Part shown: one piece after another, positions 47,770 to 56,333 of the stretch
Layout of the letters: the number at the start of each line of letters is the position of its first letter
Position numbering within the stretch: the first letter of the stretch is position 1
Assembly (NCBI RefSeq): GCF_008704715.1
Contig: NZ_CP023689.1
Span: 2,728,001-2,792,000, forward strand
Direction of reading: 5' to 3'
Length of the DNA: 64,000 nt
Origin: Streptomyces chartreusis
GTDB lineage: Bacteria > Actinomycetota > Actinomycetes > Streptomycetales > Streptomycetaceae
Made by a program: the position numbers and the translations under genes
Notes under the pieces: generated by a model
Databases searched by the model: none
Told to the model about the DNA's origin: nothing
The model's input: the letters and a program-made list of their open reading frames with translations, nothing else

Positions 47770-50664
47770 TCAGCTGCAACCGCTGGTCGAGCCGCAGCCC
47801 TCGCAGATGTAGCAGGAACCGGCGCGCTGCATCTTCGTGCCGCAGGAGAAGCAGAGCGGGGCGTCGGCCTGGATGCCCAGCTGCATCTCCACCAGCTCGG
47901 CGCTGGTGTGGGCCTGCTGCGGAGCGGGCTTGGCCACCGAGGCCTCGGCCTTCGGCGCGGCGACGGCCTTCAGCTCCTGGGCGCGGGGCGCCGACTGGGC
48001 CAGACCCTCGACGTCGACCTCGTCCTCGTTGGGCTCGTAGGAACCCGTCTCGAGGTGACGCTGACGCTCCTCGGCGGAGTGGATGCCGAGCGCGGAGCGC
48101 GTCTCGAAGGGCAGGAAGTCCAGCGCCAGGCGACGGAAGATGTAGTCGACGATCGACTGCGCCATCCGCACGTCCGGGTCGTCCGTCATGCCGGCCGGCT
48201 CGAAGCGCATGTTCGTGAACTTCGAGACGTACGTCTCCAGCGGCACGCCGTACTGGAGGCCGACGGAGACCGCGATCGAGAAGGCGTCCATCATGCCTGC
48301 GAGCGTCGAGCCCTGCTTGGACATCTTCAGGAAGACCTCGCCGAGACCGTCGTCCGGGTAGGAGTTGGCGGTCATGTAGCCCTCGGCGCCGCCGACCGTG
48401 AAGGACGTGGTGATGCCGGGACGGCCCTTCGGGAGACGCTTGCGGACCGGGCGGTACTCGACGACCTTCTCGACCGTCTCACGGATGGTGGCCTCGGCCT
48501 TCTCCGTGATCTCGGCCTTCTCCTTCTCCTTGGTCTTCGCGGAGAGGGGCTGACCGACCTTGCAGTTGTCGCGGTAGATCGCGAGCGCCTTGACGCCCAT
48601 CTTCCAGGCCTCGAAGTAGATCTCCTCGACCTCCTCGACGGTCGCCGACTCCGGCATGTTGACCGTCTTGGACAGGGCGCCGGAGATCCACGGCTGGATC
48701 GCGGCCATCATCCGGACGTGGCCCATCGCAGAGATGGAGCGCTCGCCCATGGCGCAGTCGAACACCTCGTAGTGCTCGTGCTTGAGGCCCGGGGCGTCGA
48801 CGACATTGCCGTGGTCGGCGATGTGGGCGACGATCGCCTCGATCTGCTCCTCCTGGTAACCCAGGCGGCGCAGGGCCTGCGGGACGGTGCCGTTGACGAT
48901 CTGCATCGAGCCGCCACCGACCAGCTTCTTGAACTTGACCAGCGCGAGGTCGGGCTCAAGACCGGTGGTGTCGCAGGACATCGCCAGACCGATGGTGCCG
49001 GTCGGGGCGATGACGGACGCCTGGGAGTTACGGAAACCGTTCTTCTCACCGAGACGCTGCACGTCCTGCCAGGCCTCCGTGGCGGCGGCCCAGATCGGCG
49101 TGTCGAGGTCGTCCATGCGGACGGCCTTGCCGTTGGCGTCGGCGTGCTGCTTCATGACGCGCAGGTGCGGCGTCGCGTTGCGGGCGTAGCCGTCGTACGG
49201 GCCGACGACCGCGGCGAGTTCGGCGGAACGGCGGTACGACGTGCCGGTCATCAGGGAGGTGATGGCACCGGCGAGGGCACGGCCGCCGTCGGAGTCGTAC
49301 GCGTGGCCGGTCGCCATCAGCAGGGCGCCGAGGTTGGCGTAGCCGATGCCGAGCTGGCGGAACGCGCGCGTGTTCTCACCGATCTTCTGCGTCGGGAAGT
49401 CTGCGAAGCAGATGGAGATGTCCATCGCGGTGATCACGAGCTCGACGACCTTCGCGAAGCGCTCGACGTCGAAGGACTGGCTGCCCTTGCCGTCGTCCTT
49501 CAGGAACTTCATCAGGTTCAGCGAGGCGAGGTTGCAGGACGTGTTGTCCAGGTGCATGTACTCGCTGCACGGGTTCGAGCCGTTGATACGGCCGGACTCC
49601 GGGCACGTGTGCCAGTGGTTGATGGTGTCGTCGTACTGGATGCCGGGGTCGGCGCAGGCCCAGGCGGCCTCGGCCATCTTGCGGAACAGGGCCTTGGCGT
49701 CGACCTCTTCGATGACCTCGCCGGTCATACGGGAGGTCAGGCCGAACTTGCCGCCCGACTCGACCGCCTTCATGAACGTGTCGTTCACGCGGACCGAGTT
49801 GTTGGCGTTCTGGTACTGGACGGACGTGATGTCGTCGCCGCCCAGGTCCATGTCGAAGCCCGCGTCCCGCAGGGCGCGGATCTTCTCCTCTTCCTTCACC
49901 TTGGTCTCGATGAAGTCCTCGATGTCGGGGTGGTCGACGTCGAGGATGACCATCTTGGCCGCGCGGCGGGTGGCGCCGCCCGACTTGATCGTTCCTGCGG
50001 AGGCGTCGGCACCGCGCATGAAGGAGACCGGGCCCGAGGCGTTGCCGCCGGAGGACAGCAGTTCCTTGGAGGAGCGGATGCGGGAGAGGTTCAGGCCGGC
50101 GCCGGAGCCGCCCTTGAAGATCATGCCCTCTTCCTTGTACCAGTCGAGGATCGACTCCATGGAGTCGTCGACGGACAGGATGAAGCAGGCGGAGACCTGC
50201 TGCGGCTGGGGCGTGCCGACGTTGAACCAGACAGGGCTGTTGAAGCTGAAGATCTGGTGCAGGAGGGCGTACGCCAGCTCGTGCTCGAAGATCTCCGCGT
50301 CGGCGGGCGAGGCGAAGTACTTGTAGTCCTCGCCGGCCTTCCGATACGTCTTCACGATGCGGTCGATGAGCTGCTTGAGGCTCACCTCGCGCTGCGGGGT
50401 GCCGACGGCACCGCGGAAGTACTTGCTGGTGACGATGTTGACCGCGTTCACCGACCAGAAGCCGGGGAACTCGACGCCGCGCTGCTCGAAGTTCACCGAG
50501 CCGTCGCGCCAGTTGGTCATGACGACGTCACGGCGCTCCCAGGCCACCTCGTCGTACGGGTGCACGCCGGGGGTGGTGTGGATGCGCTCGATACGCAGTC
50601 CCTTGGTCGCCTTGGTGCCCTTGGCGCGGGAACTCCGTGCCGGACCGCTCGCCGTCTCTGTCAT
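47770..50664 (-). CDS. nrdJ: Adenosylcobalamin-dependent ribonucleotide reductase (class II)
   Basis: A 964-aa class II reductase. Near the N-terminus SFNSPVWFNVGTPQPQQVSACFIL holds an active-site Cys, GSNPCSEYMHLDNTSCNLASLNL the thiyl-radical region, and the C-terminus ends with the redox/zinc Cys set CFSCGTKMQRAGSCYICEGCG. It makes deoxynucleotides without oxygen. The ATG follows GGGAGGCGGC. It is the second gene of the nrdR-nrdJ operon, 163 bp after nrdR. Confidence 0.96.
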   Translation of the reverse strand: MTETASGPARSSRAKGTKATKGLRIERIHTTPGVHPYDEVAWERRDVVMTNWRDGSVNFEQRGVEFPGFWSVNAVNIVTSKYFRGAVGTPQREVSLKQLIDRIVKTYRKAGEDYKYFASPADAEIFEHELAYALLHQIFSFNSPVWFNVGTPQPQQVSACFILSVDDSMESILDWYKEEGMIFKGGSGAGLNLSRIRSSKELLSSGGNASGPVSFMRGADASAGTIKSGGATRRAAKMVILDVDHPDIEDFIETKVKEEEKIRALRDAGFDMDLGGDDITSVQYQNANNSVRVNDTFMKAVESGGKFGLTSRMTGEVIEEVDAKALFRKMAEAAWACADPGIQYDDTINHWHTCPESGRINGSNPCSEYMHLDNTSCNLASLNLMKFLKDDGKGSQSFDVERFAKVVELVITAMDISICFADFPTQKIGENTRAFRQLGIGYANLGALLMATGHAYDSDGGRALAGAITSLMTGTSYRRSAELAAVVGPYDGYARNATPHLRVMKQHADANGKAVRMDDLDTPIWAAATEAWQDVQRLGEKNGFRNSQASVIAPTGTIGLAMSCDTTGLEPDLALVKFKKLVGGGSMQIVNGTVPQALRRLGYQEEQIEAIVAHIADHGNVVDAPGLKHEHYEVFDCAMGERSISAMGHVRMMAAIQPWISGALSKTVNMPESATVEEVEEIYFEAWKMGVKALAIYRDNCKVGQPLSAKTKEKEKAEITEKAEATIRETVEKVVEYRPVRKRLPKGRPGITTSFTVGGAEGYMTANSYPDDGLGEVFLKMSKQGSTLAGMMDAFSIAVSVGLQYGVPLETYVSKFTNMRFEPAGMTDDPDVRMAQSIVDYIFRRLALDFLPFETRSALGIHSAEERQRHLETGSYEPNEDEVDVEGLAQSAPRAQELKAVAAPKAEASVAKPAPQQAHTSAELVEMQLGIQADAPLCFSCGTKMQRAGSCYICEGCGSTSGCS

Positions 50665-50827
50665 GCCGCCTCCCTGTACGGGCTAAAACGCCCTGAAGTG
50701 CCCCGATGTTCCCCGTGGCACGTGTTGTGTCTGGTGCTGCGAGCACCCTCTGATCGCCGCCCGCAGCAGGTCTTCTGTCGCCGCTCTCTCGGCCGGATCC
50801 CGGTCTGATGTCCGGATCCGGCCCGCC

Positions 50828-51397
50828 CTAGTCGGCGGCGTTGGCGGGCACGGGGACTTGTGCAGTCCCTCCGGACCCGCGGTGGTCTTCCTGGCCCCCC
50901 GTGACTGCGCCCACGTCGTCCTCGCGGTCGTCCTCGTCCGCGGCGGGGCGTCCCGTCGGTTCCCTCAGCTCTGCGATCGCGGCCTCGAAGTCCTCGAGCG
51001 AGTCGAAAGCCCGGTAGACGGAGGCGAATCGCAGGAAGGCGACGAGGTCGAGTTCCTGCAACGGGCCCAGTATGGCCAGCCCCACGTCGTGGGTGGTCAG
51101 CTCGGCGCTTCCGGTGGCCCGCACCGCCTCCTCGACCCGTTGGCCGAGCTGAGCGAGCGCGTCCTCGGTGACAGGTCGTCCCTGGCATGCCTTGCGCACG
51201 CCGTTGATGACCTTGGTACGGCTGAACGGTTCGGTGACTCCGGACCGCTTGATCACCATCAGCGAGCATGTCTCCACGGTCGTGAAACGACGGGAGCAGT
51301 CAGGACACTGGCGGCGCCTGCGGATCGACGTGCCGTCGTCGGTCGTACGGCTGTCGACGACACGGCTGTCGGGGTGCCTGCAGAAGGGGCAGTGCAT
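50828..51397 (-). CDS. nrdR: Transcriptional repressor NrdR
   Basis: A 189-aa NrdR. The N-terminal zinc ribbon is [17 protein letters not shown] and [17 protein letters not shown]; the ATP-cone domain begins [29 protein letters not shown]. It senses ATP/dATP and represses ribonucleotide reductase operons. The C-terminal 40 residues ([20 protein letters not shown]) are an acidic tail. Two NrdR boxes lie upstream, so it should regulate itself and nrdJ. GGAGGG precedes the ATG. Confidence 0.96.
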   Translation of the reverse strand: MHCPFCRHPDSRVVDSRTTDDGTSIRRRRQCPDCSRRFTTVETCSLMVIKRSGVTEPFSRTKVINGVRKACQGRPVTEDALAQLGQRVEEAVRATGSAELTTHDVGLAILGPLQELDLVAFLRFASVYRAFDSLEDFEAAIAELREPTGRPAADEDDREDDVGAVTGGQEDHRGSGGTAQVPVPANAAD

Positions 51398-51505
51398 AAC
51401 TCCAACCCTCCTTCACAGCAGACTCAATAGCCTCGCTGGACCTCATGGGCCCCGCGAAGCAGCCCCAAGCATAGGCGATCTCCGAGGGTCCGAAGACCGG
51501 GGGGA

Positions 51506-51518
51506 CCACAACTTCTGG
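51506..51518. promoter_or_regulatory. NrdR box (start-proximal)
   Basis: CCACAACTTCTGG is a partial palindrome (CCA...TGG) resembling NrdR boxes. Its centre is 31 bp, about three helical turns, from the better box at 51537, the spacing known for paired NrdR sites. Confidence 0.7.
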
Positions 51519-51536
51519 GCTGCTGCTGCAATCCAA

Positions 51537-51549
51537 CCACTAGATGTGG
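51537..51549. promoter_or_regulatory. NrdR box (start-distal)
   Basis: CCACTAGATGTGG has perfect arms CCAC/GTGG and resembles the NrdR consensus core (CWATATATWG flanked by AC/GT). It lies 140 bp upstream of the nrdR ATG. Confidence 0.8.
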
Positions 51550-51886
51550 GGATTGGCTCATACATCCAGGCCGTATGCGCGTGTCGCACGGACATGGGCA
51601 GGTGGCGCACTGCCACGCCCGTCCGCCAGACACTCCGATGCACAGCCGTATCCCTGCGGCACATACGGAGATACCGTGAGCGCCACACGGAGGCGACGTG
51701 GGACTCCCGCACAGATGGGGGTCGCTTCCCAGCTGAGCTGATCCCGGATGGCAGACTGGGGCAACAACCCACGAGGTCGTCAGCCCGGCGGTGAAGAGTA
51801 CAACAATGGACCCTTTTGCCCGCCGGACAGCTCGTTAGCCATACACCCCGACACGCGATCACGTAAGCCGATTCGCGATTTTTCAC

Positions 51887-51902
51887 TCGAACGTGTGTTT
51901 GG
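51887..51902 (+). promoter_or_regulatory. SOS box upstream of lexA
   Basis: TCGAACGTGTGTTTGG matches the actinobacterial LexA operator TCGAAC-N4-GTTYGA at all but one arm position. It lies 60 bp upstream of the lexA start, consistent with autoregulation. Confidence 0.9.
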
Positions 51903-51961
51903 CGCAACCTTTCGAAAGCAACTACCGTTGTGCAGCAGGGAGACCATCGAGAGGGGCCGAC

Positions 51962-52741
51962 GTGACCACCACCGCAGACAGTGCCACCATCACTGCCCAG
52001 GACCGCTCCCAGGGCCGACTCGAGCCGGTGCATGCGATGAACGAAGCCATGAATCCCGAGGGACAAAAGCGTTCCCTTCCGGGTCGACCTCCCGGCATCC
52101 GGGCGGACAGCTCAGGGCTCACCGACCGCCAGCGCCGTGTCATCGAGGTCATCAGGGATTCCGTGCAGCGTCGTGGCTACCCGCCGTCGATGCGGGAGAT
52201 CGGCCAGGCGGTCGGCCTGTCCAGCACGTCCTCGGTGGCGCACCAGCTGATGGCACTGGAACGCAAGGGCTTCCTCCGTCGGGACCCGCACCGCCCGCGC
52301 GCGTACGAGGTGCGCGGCTCCGACCAGGCCGCATCCGTGCAGCCCACGGACACCGCCGGCAAGCCCGCAGCGTCGTACGTCCCGCTGGTCGGCCGCATCG
52401 CCGCCGGTGGCCCCATCCTCGCCGAGGAGTCGGTCGAGGACGTCTTCCCCCTCCCCCGGCAGCTGGTCGGCGACGGCGAGCTGTTCGTGCTCAAGGTCGT
52501 CGGTGACTCGATGATCGAGGCCGCGATCTGCGACGGCGACTGGGTCACGGTCCGTCGTCAGCCGGTCGCCGAGAACGGCGACATCGTGGCCGCGATGCTC
52601 GACGGCGAGGCCACCGTCAAGCGCTTCAAGCGCGAGGACGGCCACGTCTGGCTCCTCCCTCACAACTCCGCGTACGAGCCGATCCCCGGCGACGACGCGA
52701 CCATCCTGGGCAAGGTGGTGGCAGTGCTGCGGCGCGTGTGA
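51962..52741 (+). CDS. lexA: SOS repressor LexA
   Basis: A 259-aa LexA. The winged helix is [41 protein letters not shown]. The self-cleavage Ala-Gly is in [13 protein letters not shown]. The catalytic dyad is Ser183 ([11 protein letters not shown]) and Lys220 (ATVKRFKR), with the canonical 37-residue spacing. It has an N-terminal extension of about 50 residues before the DNA-binding domain, usual in Streptomyces. The GTG start follows GAGAGGGGCC. DNA damage triggers RecA-assisted cleavage and derepression. Confidence 0.97.
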   Translation: MTTTADSATITAQDRSQGRLEPVHAMNEAMNPEGQKRSLPGRPPGIRADSSGLTDRQRRVIEVIRDSVQRRGYPPSMREIGQAVGLSSTSSVAHQLMALERKGFLRRDPHRPRAYEVRGSDQAASVQPTDTAGKPAASYVPLVGRIAAGGPILAEESVEDVFPLPRQLVGDGELFVLKVVGDSMIEAAICDGDWVTVRRQPVAENGDIVAAMLDGEATVKRFKREDGHVWLLPHNSAYEPIPGDDATILGKVVAVLRRV

Positions 52742-52781
52742 CGGCTGCGGCGGGCGAACCGATAGGCGTCGCCCCTTGACC

Positions 52782-52815
52782 GGGCCCCGGGACCTCTGCG
52801 CCGGTTCCGGGGCCC
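52782..52815 (+). terminator. lexA terminator
   Basis: GGGCCCCGG and CCGGGGCCC form a perfect 9-bp stem with a 16-nt loop, 41 bp after the lexA stop. Confidence 0.75.
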
Positions 52816-52895
52816 TGTGCTGTTCGGGTGCGCGGGACCGACGGCATGACCGTCCGGTACTGGGACCGGACCCGGTGTCCGCGGCTTTTGGACCA

Positions 52896-52933
52896 GTGGT
52901 TAGCCTGTCGCGGTGCCGCGACAGGCTAACCAC
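52896..52933. terminator. Perfect 18-bp inverted repeat between lexA and dinG
   Basis: GTGGTTAGCCTGTCGCGG is followed by TG and its exact reverse complement. It lies 12 bp from the dinG stop, between convergent genes, and serves dinG and probably both directions. Confidence 0.88.
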
Positions 52934-52944
52934 GGTGGTCTCGG

Positions 52945-54933
52945 CTACTTCGCCGCTGCTTCGGCCTCCGCCTGTGTCGCTGACGCATCGATAGCGGCCA
53001 GCGATTTCCTGACCTGATTACGGTCCGTCGTGTACCAGAAGTCGGGCAGTGACGCCTTCAGATAGCTCCCGTACCGGGCTGTGGCCAGCCGCTGGTCCAG
53101 TACGGCCACCACGCCCTTGTCCCCCGATGCCCGTACGAGGCGCCCGGCGCCCTGGGCCATGAGCAGTGCGGCGTGGGTGGCGGCGACCGCCATGAAGCCG
53201 TTGCCGCCGGCGTCCTCCACCGCCTTCTGGCGGGCGCTCATCAGTGGGTCGTCGGGGCGTGGGAACGGGATCTTGTCCATGACGACCAGCTGGCAGCTGG
53301 GGCCGGGTACATCGACGCCCTGCCAGAGGGAGAGCGTGCCGAACAGGCAGGTCTTCGGGTCGGCGGCAAAGTTCTTGATCAGCTCACCGAGCGTCTCCTC
53401 GCCCTGGAGGAGGATCGGGAACTCCGGAATGCGGGAGCGGAGCTCCTCGGCCGCCAGCTGGGCTCCTCGCATCGAGGAGAACAGGCCGAGCGTGCGGCCG
53501 CCGGCCGCCTGGATCAGCTCGGTCAGTTCATCGAGCATGTCGGCGCGGTCGCCGTCCCGCGCGGGGCGCGACAGGTGCTTGGCGACGTACAGGATGCCCT
53601 GCTTGCGGTACTCGAACGGTGAGCCGACATCCACGCCCTTCCACTGCGGGAGGTCATCGCCCTCCGTGCCCTCCGGAGCGAGTCCAAGTGAGGCGCCGAC
53701 ACCGTTGAAATCGCCGCCCAGCTTCAAGGTCGCGGAGGTCAGAGTGACGGAGCGGTCGGCGAAGAGCTTCTCCCTCAGCAGACCCGACACCGACATCGGC
53801 GCCACGCGGAGGGACGCGCCGAAGCGGTCGTGTCGCTCGTACCAGACGACGTCCCACTCCGAACCGTTGGTGATCCGCTCCGCCACGTCGTGCACCGACT
53901 CGACGGAGGCGAGCGCCTGCTTGCGGACCGCGTCCTCGTCCTGCACCGACTTGTCGCGGGTCGCGCCGATTCCGGAGATCACGGTGCGGCAGGCGTCGCG
54001 CAGCGCCATGAGCGCGTAGGCGAGGTCTTCCGGGATCTCCTCCAGGCGGCCGGGCAGCGCCAGCTCCATCAGCCGTTCGAAGCCCTCGGCGGCTGTCTGG
54101 AGCTGGTCGGCGGCCTTCTCGTTCACGAGCTTCGCTGCGCGGCGCACCGCGCGGTTTACCTGGCCCGGCGTGAGCTCGCCAGTGGCGACTCCAGTGACGC
54201 GGGAGACCAGTTCGTGCGCCTCGTCGACGATCAGGACCTCGTGCTGTGGAAGGACCGGTGCGCCCTCGATGGCATCGATCGCGAGCAGCGCGTGGTTGGT
54301 GACGACGACCTCCGAGAGCTTGGCCCGCTCCCGGGCCATCTCGGCGAAGCACTCCGCGCCGTAGGCGCACTTCGTGGCGCCGAGGCACTCCCGCGACGAC
54401 ACCGACACCTGTGCCCAGGCGCGGTCGGACACACCGGGCGTCAGGTTGTCGCGGTCGCCCGTCTCCGTCTCGTCCGCCCAGTCGCGCATCCGGAGCAGGT
54501 CCTGGCCCAGCTTGCTGGTGGGTGCGGCTGCCTCGAACTGGTCGAAGAGGCCCTCCTCCTCGTCCTGCGGGACACCCTCGTGCAGGCGGTGCAGACACAG
54601 GTAGTTCGACCTGCCCTTGAGCATCGCGAACTCCGGACGCCGGCGCAGCAGCGGGTGCAGTGCGTCGACGGTGCGCGGCAGGTCCCGCTCCACGAGCTGG
54701 CGCTGAAGCGCCAGGGTGGCCGTCGCCACGACGACGCGCTCCCCGTGCGCGAGCGCGGGCACGAGGTAGCCGAGCGACTTTCCGGTGCCGGTGCCGGCCT
54801 GGACGAGCAGGTGGGTGCCGCCGTCGATCGCCTCCGCGACGGATTCGGCCATAGTCACCTGGCCAGGGCGCTCCGTGCCGCCAACAGCAGTGACAGCGGC
54901 ATGCAGGAGTTCGGGGAGTGAGGGCTTTTCCAT
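52945..54933 (-). CDS. dinG: DinG-family ATP-dependent DNA helicase
   Basis: A 662-aa XPD/DinG-type helicase. Walker A VQAGTGTGKSLGYLVPA, Walker B VDEAHELVSRVTG, and late motif AQGAGRLVRASGDKG. A 4Fe-4S ligand set is present: NYLCLHRL, ECLGATKC and GAECFAEMA. It acts 5'-3' on branched DNA, R-loops and G-quadruplexes in related organisms. It converges on lexA; no SOS box was found upstream of dinG itself. Confidence 0.94.
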   Translation of the reverse strand: MEKPSLPELLHAAVTAVGGTERPGQVTMAESVAEAIDGGTHLLVQAGTGTGKSLGYLVPALAHGERVVVATATLALQRQLVERDLPRTVDALHPLLRRRPEFAMLKGRSNYLCLHRLHEGVPQDEEEGLFDQFEAAAPTSKLGQDLLRMRDWADETETGDRDNLTPGVSDRAWAQVSVSSRECLGATKCAYGAECFAEMARERAKLSEVVVTNHALLAIDAIEGAPVLPQHEVLIVDEAHELVSRVTGVATGELTPGQVNRAVRRAAKLVNEKAADQLQTAAEGFERLMELALPGRLEEIPEDLAYALMALRDACRTVISGIGATRDKSVQDEDAVRKQALASVESVHDVAERITNGSEWDVVWYERHDRFGASLRVAPMSVSGLLREKLFADRSVTLTSATLKLGGDFNGVGASLGLAPEGTEGDDLPQWKGVDVGSPFEYRKQGILYVAKHLSRPARDGDRADMLDELTELIQAAGGRTLGLFSSMRGAQLAAEELRSRIPEFPILLQGEETLGELIKNFAADPKTCLFGTLSLWQGVDVPGPSCQLVVMDKIPFPRPDDPLMSARQKAVEDAGGNGFMAVAATHAALLMAQGAGRLVRASGDKGVVAVLDQRLATARYGSYLKASLPDFWYTTDRNQVRKSLAAIDASATQAEAEAAAK

Positions 54934-55373
54934 AGAGCGACCACCCTACGACTCGGCACTGACAAACGAGCGCCCACGGTCGAGCCCGGGGGCTGTATCA
55001 AGACCGGGTGATCGGCTGGTGAGGATCGGACCGGTTCGGGTGGCGGTGGGATCGGGTCGAGTGGGTGCGGGATCTGTTCGGTCGTGGTCAGGGAAGGTTC
55101 GGGTGGGTGTCGGGTGCGGTCGCTGCGGTCGGTTGCGCGCCGAATGTGATCAAGATCGGTCGACTTTGGCCGGGGTGATTTCGGGGTCGGGGCTGGGTGG
55201 TTCGGTGCGGTCATAGGGCTGGGGAGCTTTGAGCGCTAGCGAAGCCGATCGGTTGAGGCTCCGGTCGCGGTGGGTCCACGCAGAGATCGACTCGGCCTGA
55301 ATTCGGTTCGTCGGGAGTGGGAACCGGATCGGCGTGGGCGGTGTACCAAAAGTGACGACGTTGCGACGCGCCG
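54934..55373. other. G-rich intergenic region upstream of dinG
   Basis: These 440 bp have no gene. On the plus strand they hold two candidate G-quadruplex motifs: five GGG tracts at 55038-55071 and four at 55091-55114. Promoter of dinG should lie at the left end. Confidence 0.6.
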
Positions 55374-56294
55374 TCACAGCAGGTGACGCAGGCTCCGGTC
55401 TCTGATCATGAGGGCGGCCCGCTTGGCGGGCAGGTCGATCTCGGCGGCGAACCGGAAGCCGGCGGTCAAGAAGGCGGCGACGGAAGGGGTGTTGCGAATG
55501 TCCGGTTCGGCGACGACGCGAGCGCAGGCGGGCCGCTTGTCGAGTGCGAGATCGGCGACGGCTCGGAGAAGAGTTCCGCCGAGTCCTCGCCCTCGATCAC
55601 CCATGCCACCGATAAGGAGATGGACTCCGGTGTCGTGGGGCCTGGCCGGGTAGTGGCGGGCCAGCGGGTCGAGATCGGCTCGGTAGATCTCCCAGTAGCT
55701 CATCGGCGTGCCTTCCAGCAGGCCCATGCACGGGACGCTGCGTCCGTCGCCGGCGAGCTGGGATCGCAGGTGCTCCTCGATGGCGTTGTCCGGTCCCGCA
55801 AGGCCCCAGAACGCTGTGACGGCAGGGTCGTTCATCCAGCGGCTGATGATCGGGAGGTCTCGCTCGATCCGTACGGGTACTAGGTGCAGTGCCCCTGCCG
55901 GGGTGCTGAGCGGGCCCCAGTCTGCGACGCCGCCGAGGAGATCGTCGGGGTTCGGGGTGGTGGAAGCGGGCGGGGCCTCAGAGGCACACGTGGTTGTGCC
56001 TGCGCCTGCGCCGGCACGCTCGGCGGTGGCAGCGCTTGTGGCTGACGCGCTGGCTGGCCCTGCCGTTGTGGTTGCCGTTGCGGCTTCGCCAAGGCTTCGG
56101 CTCCCGTCGGCGCCGGTGTCCTCCGCGAAGAGCGCGACGAATTCGTCGGGCAGATGCAGGTCCAACGTGTCCTCGCTGTCTGCGCCCGCGTCGGCAGCCG
56201 GGCCGATACGGCTCTCAGGAGCGGTCGGACTCGTGGGGCCGGTGTCGGTGACCGGGGCGGTACCTGCGTTGGCACTCGCGTCGGTGGGAGGCAC
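55374..56294 (-). CDS. GNAT acyltransferase of the siderophore operon (IucB/MbtK-like)
   Basis: A 306-aa protein. The first 130 residues are Ala/Ser/Thr/Pro-rich and disordered. The C-terminal 170 residues are the hydroxamate-type siderophore acetyltransferase domain: VPVRIERDLPIISRWMNDPAVTAFW, SYWEIYRADLDPLARHYP and HLLIGGMGDRGRGLGGTLLRAV. It should acylate a (hydroxy)amine of the siderophore precursor. The GTG start has GAGAGGAG 7 nt upstream. Third gene of the operon, 39 bp after IucA/IucC. Confidence 0.9.
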   Translation of the reverse strand: MPPTDASANAGTAPVTDTGPTSPTAPESRIGPAADAGADSEDTLDLHLPDEFVALFAEDTGADGSRSLGEAATATTTAGPASASATSAATAERAGAGAGTTTCASEAPPASTTPNPDDLLGGVADWGPLSTPAGALHLVPVRIERDLPIISRWMNDPAVTAFWGLAGPDNAIEEHLRSQLAGDGRSVPCMGLLEGTPMSYWEIYRADLDPLARHYPARPHDTGVHLLIGGMGDRGRGLGGTLLRAVADLALDKRPACARVVAEPDIRNTPSVAAFLTAGFRFAAEIDLPAKRAALMIRDRSLRHLL

Positions 56295-56333
56295 GGGGAC
56301 GCTCCTCTCAGGAAGCGGGATGGGGCATGTTCC

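Noticed and set aside
47683-50808. Very long open frame on the plus strand opposite nrdJ
   Set aside because: It is the antisense shadow of a highly conserved gene in high-GC DNA, with a composition dominated by Leu/Val/Asp/Gly/Arg and no recognisable domain.
52896-52933. Possible iron box in the inverted repeat between lexA and dinG (AGGCTAACC)
   Set aside because: Nine bases match the iron-box core, but the repeat lies between the 3' ends of convergent genes and is a perfect hairpin, so terminator is the better call.
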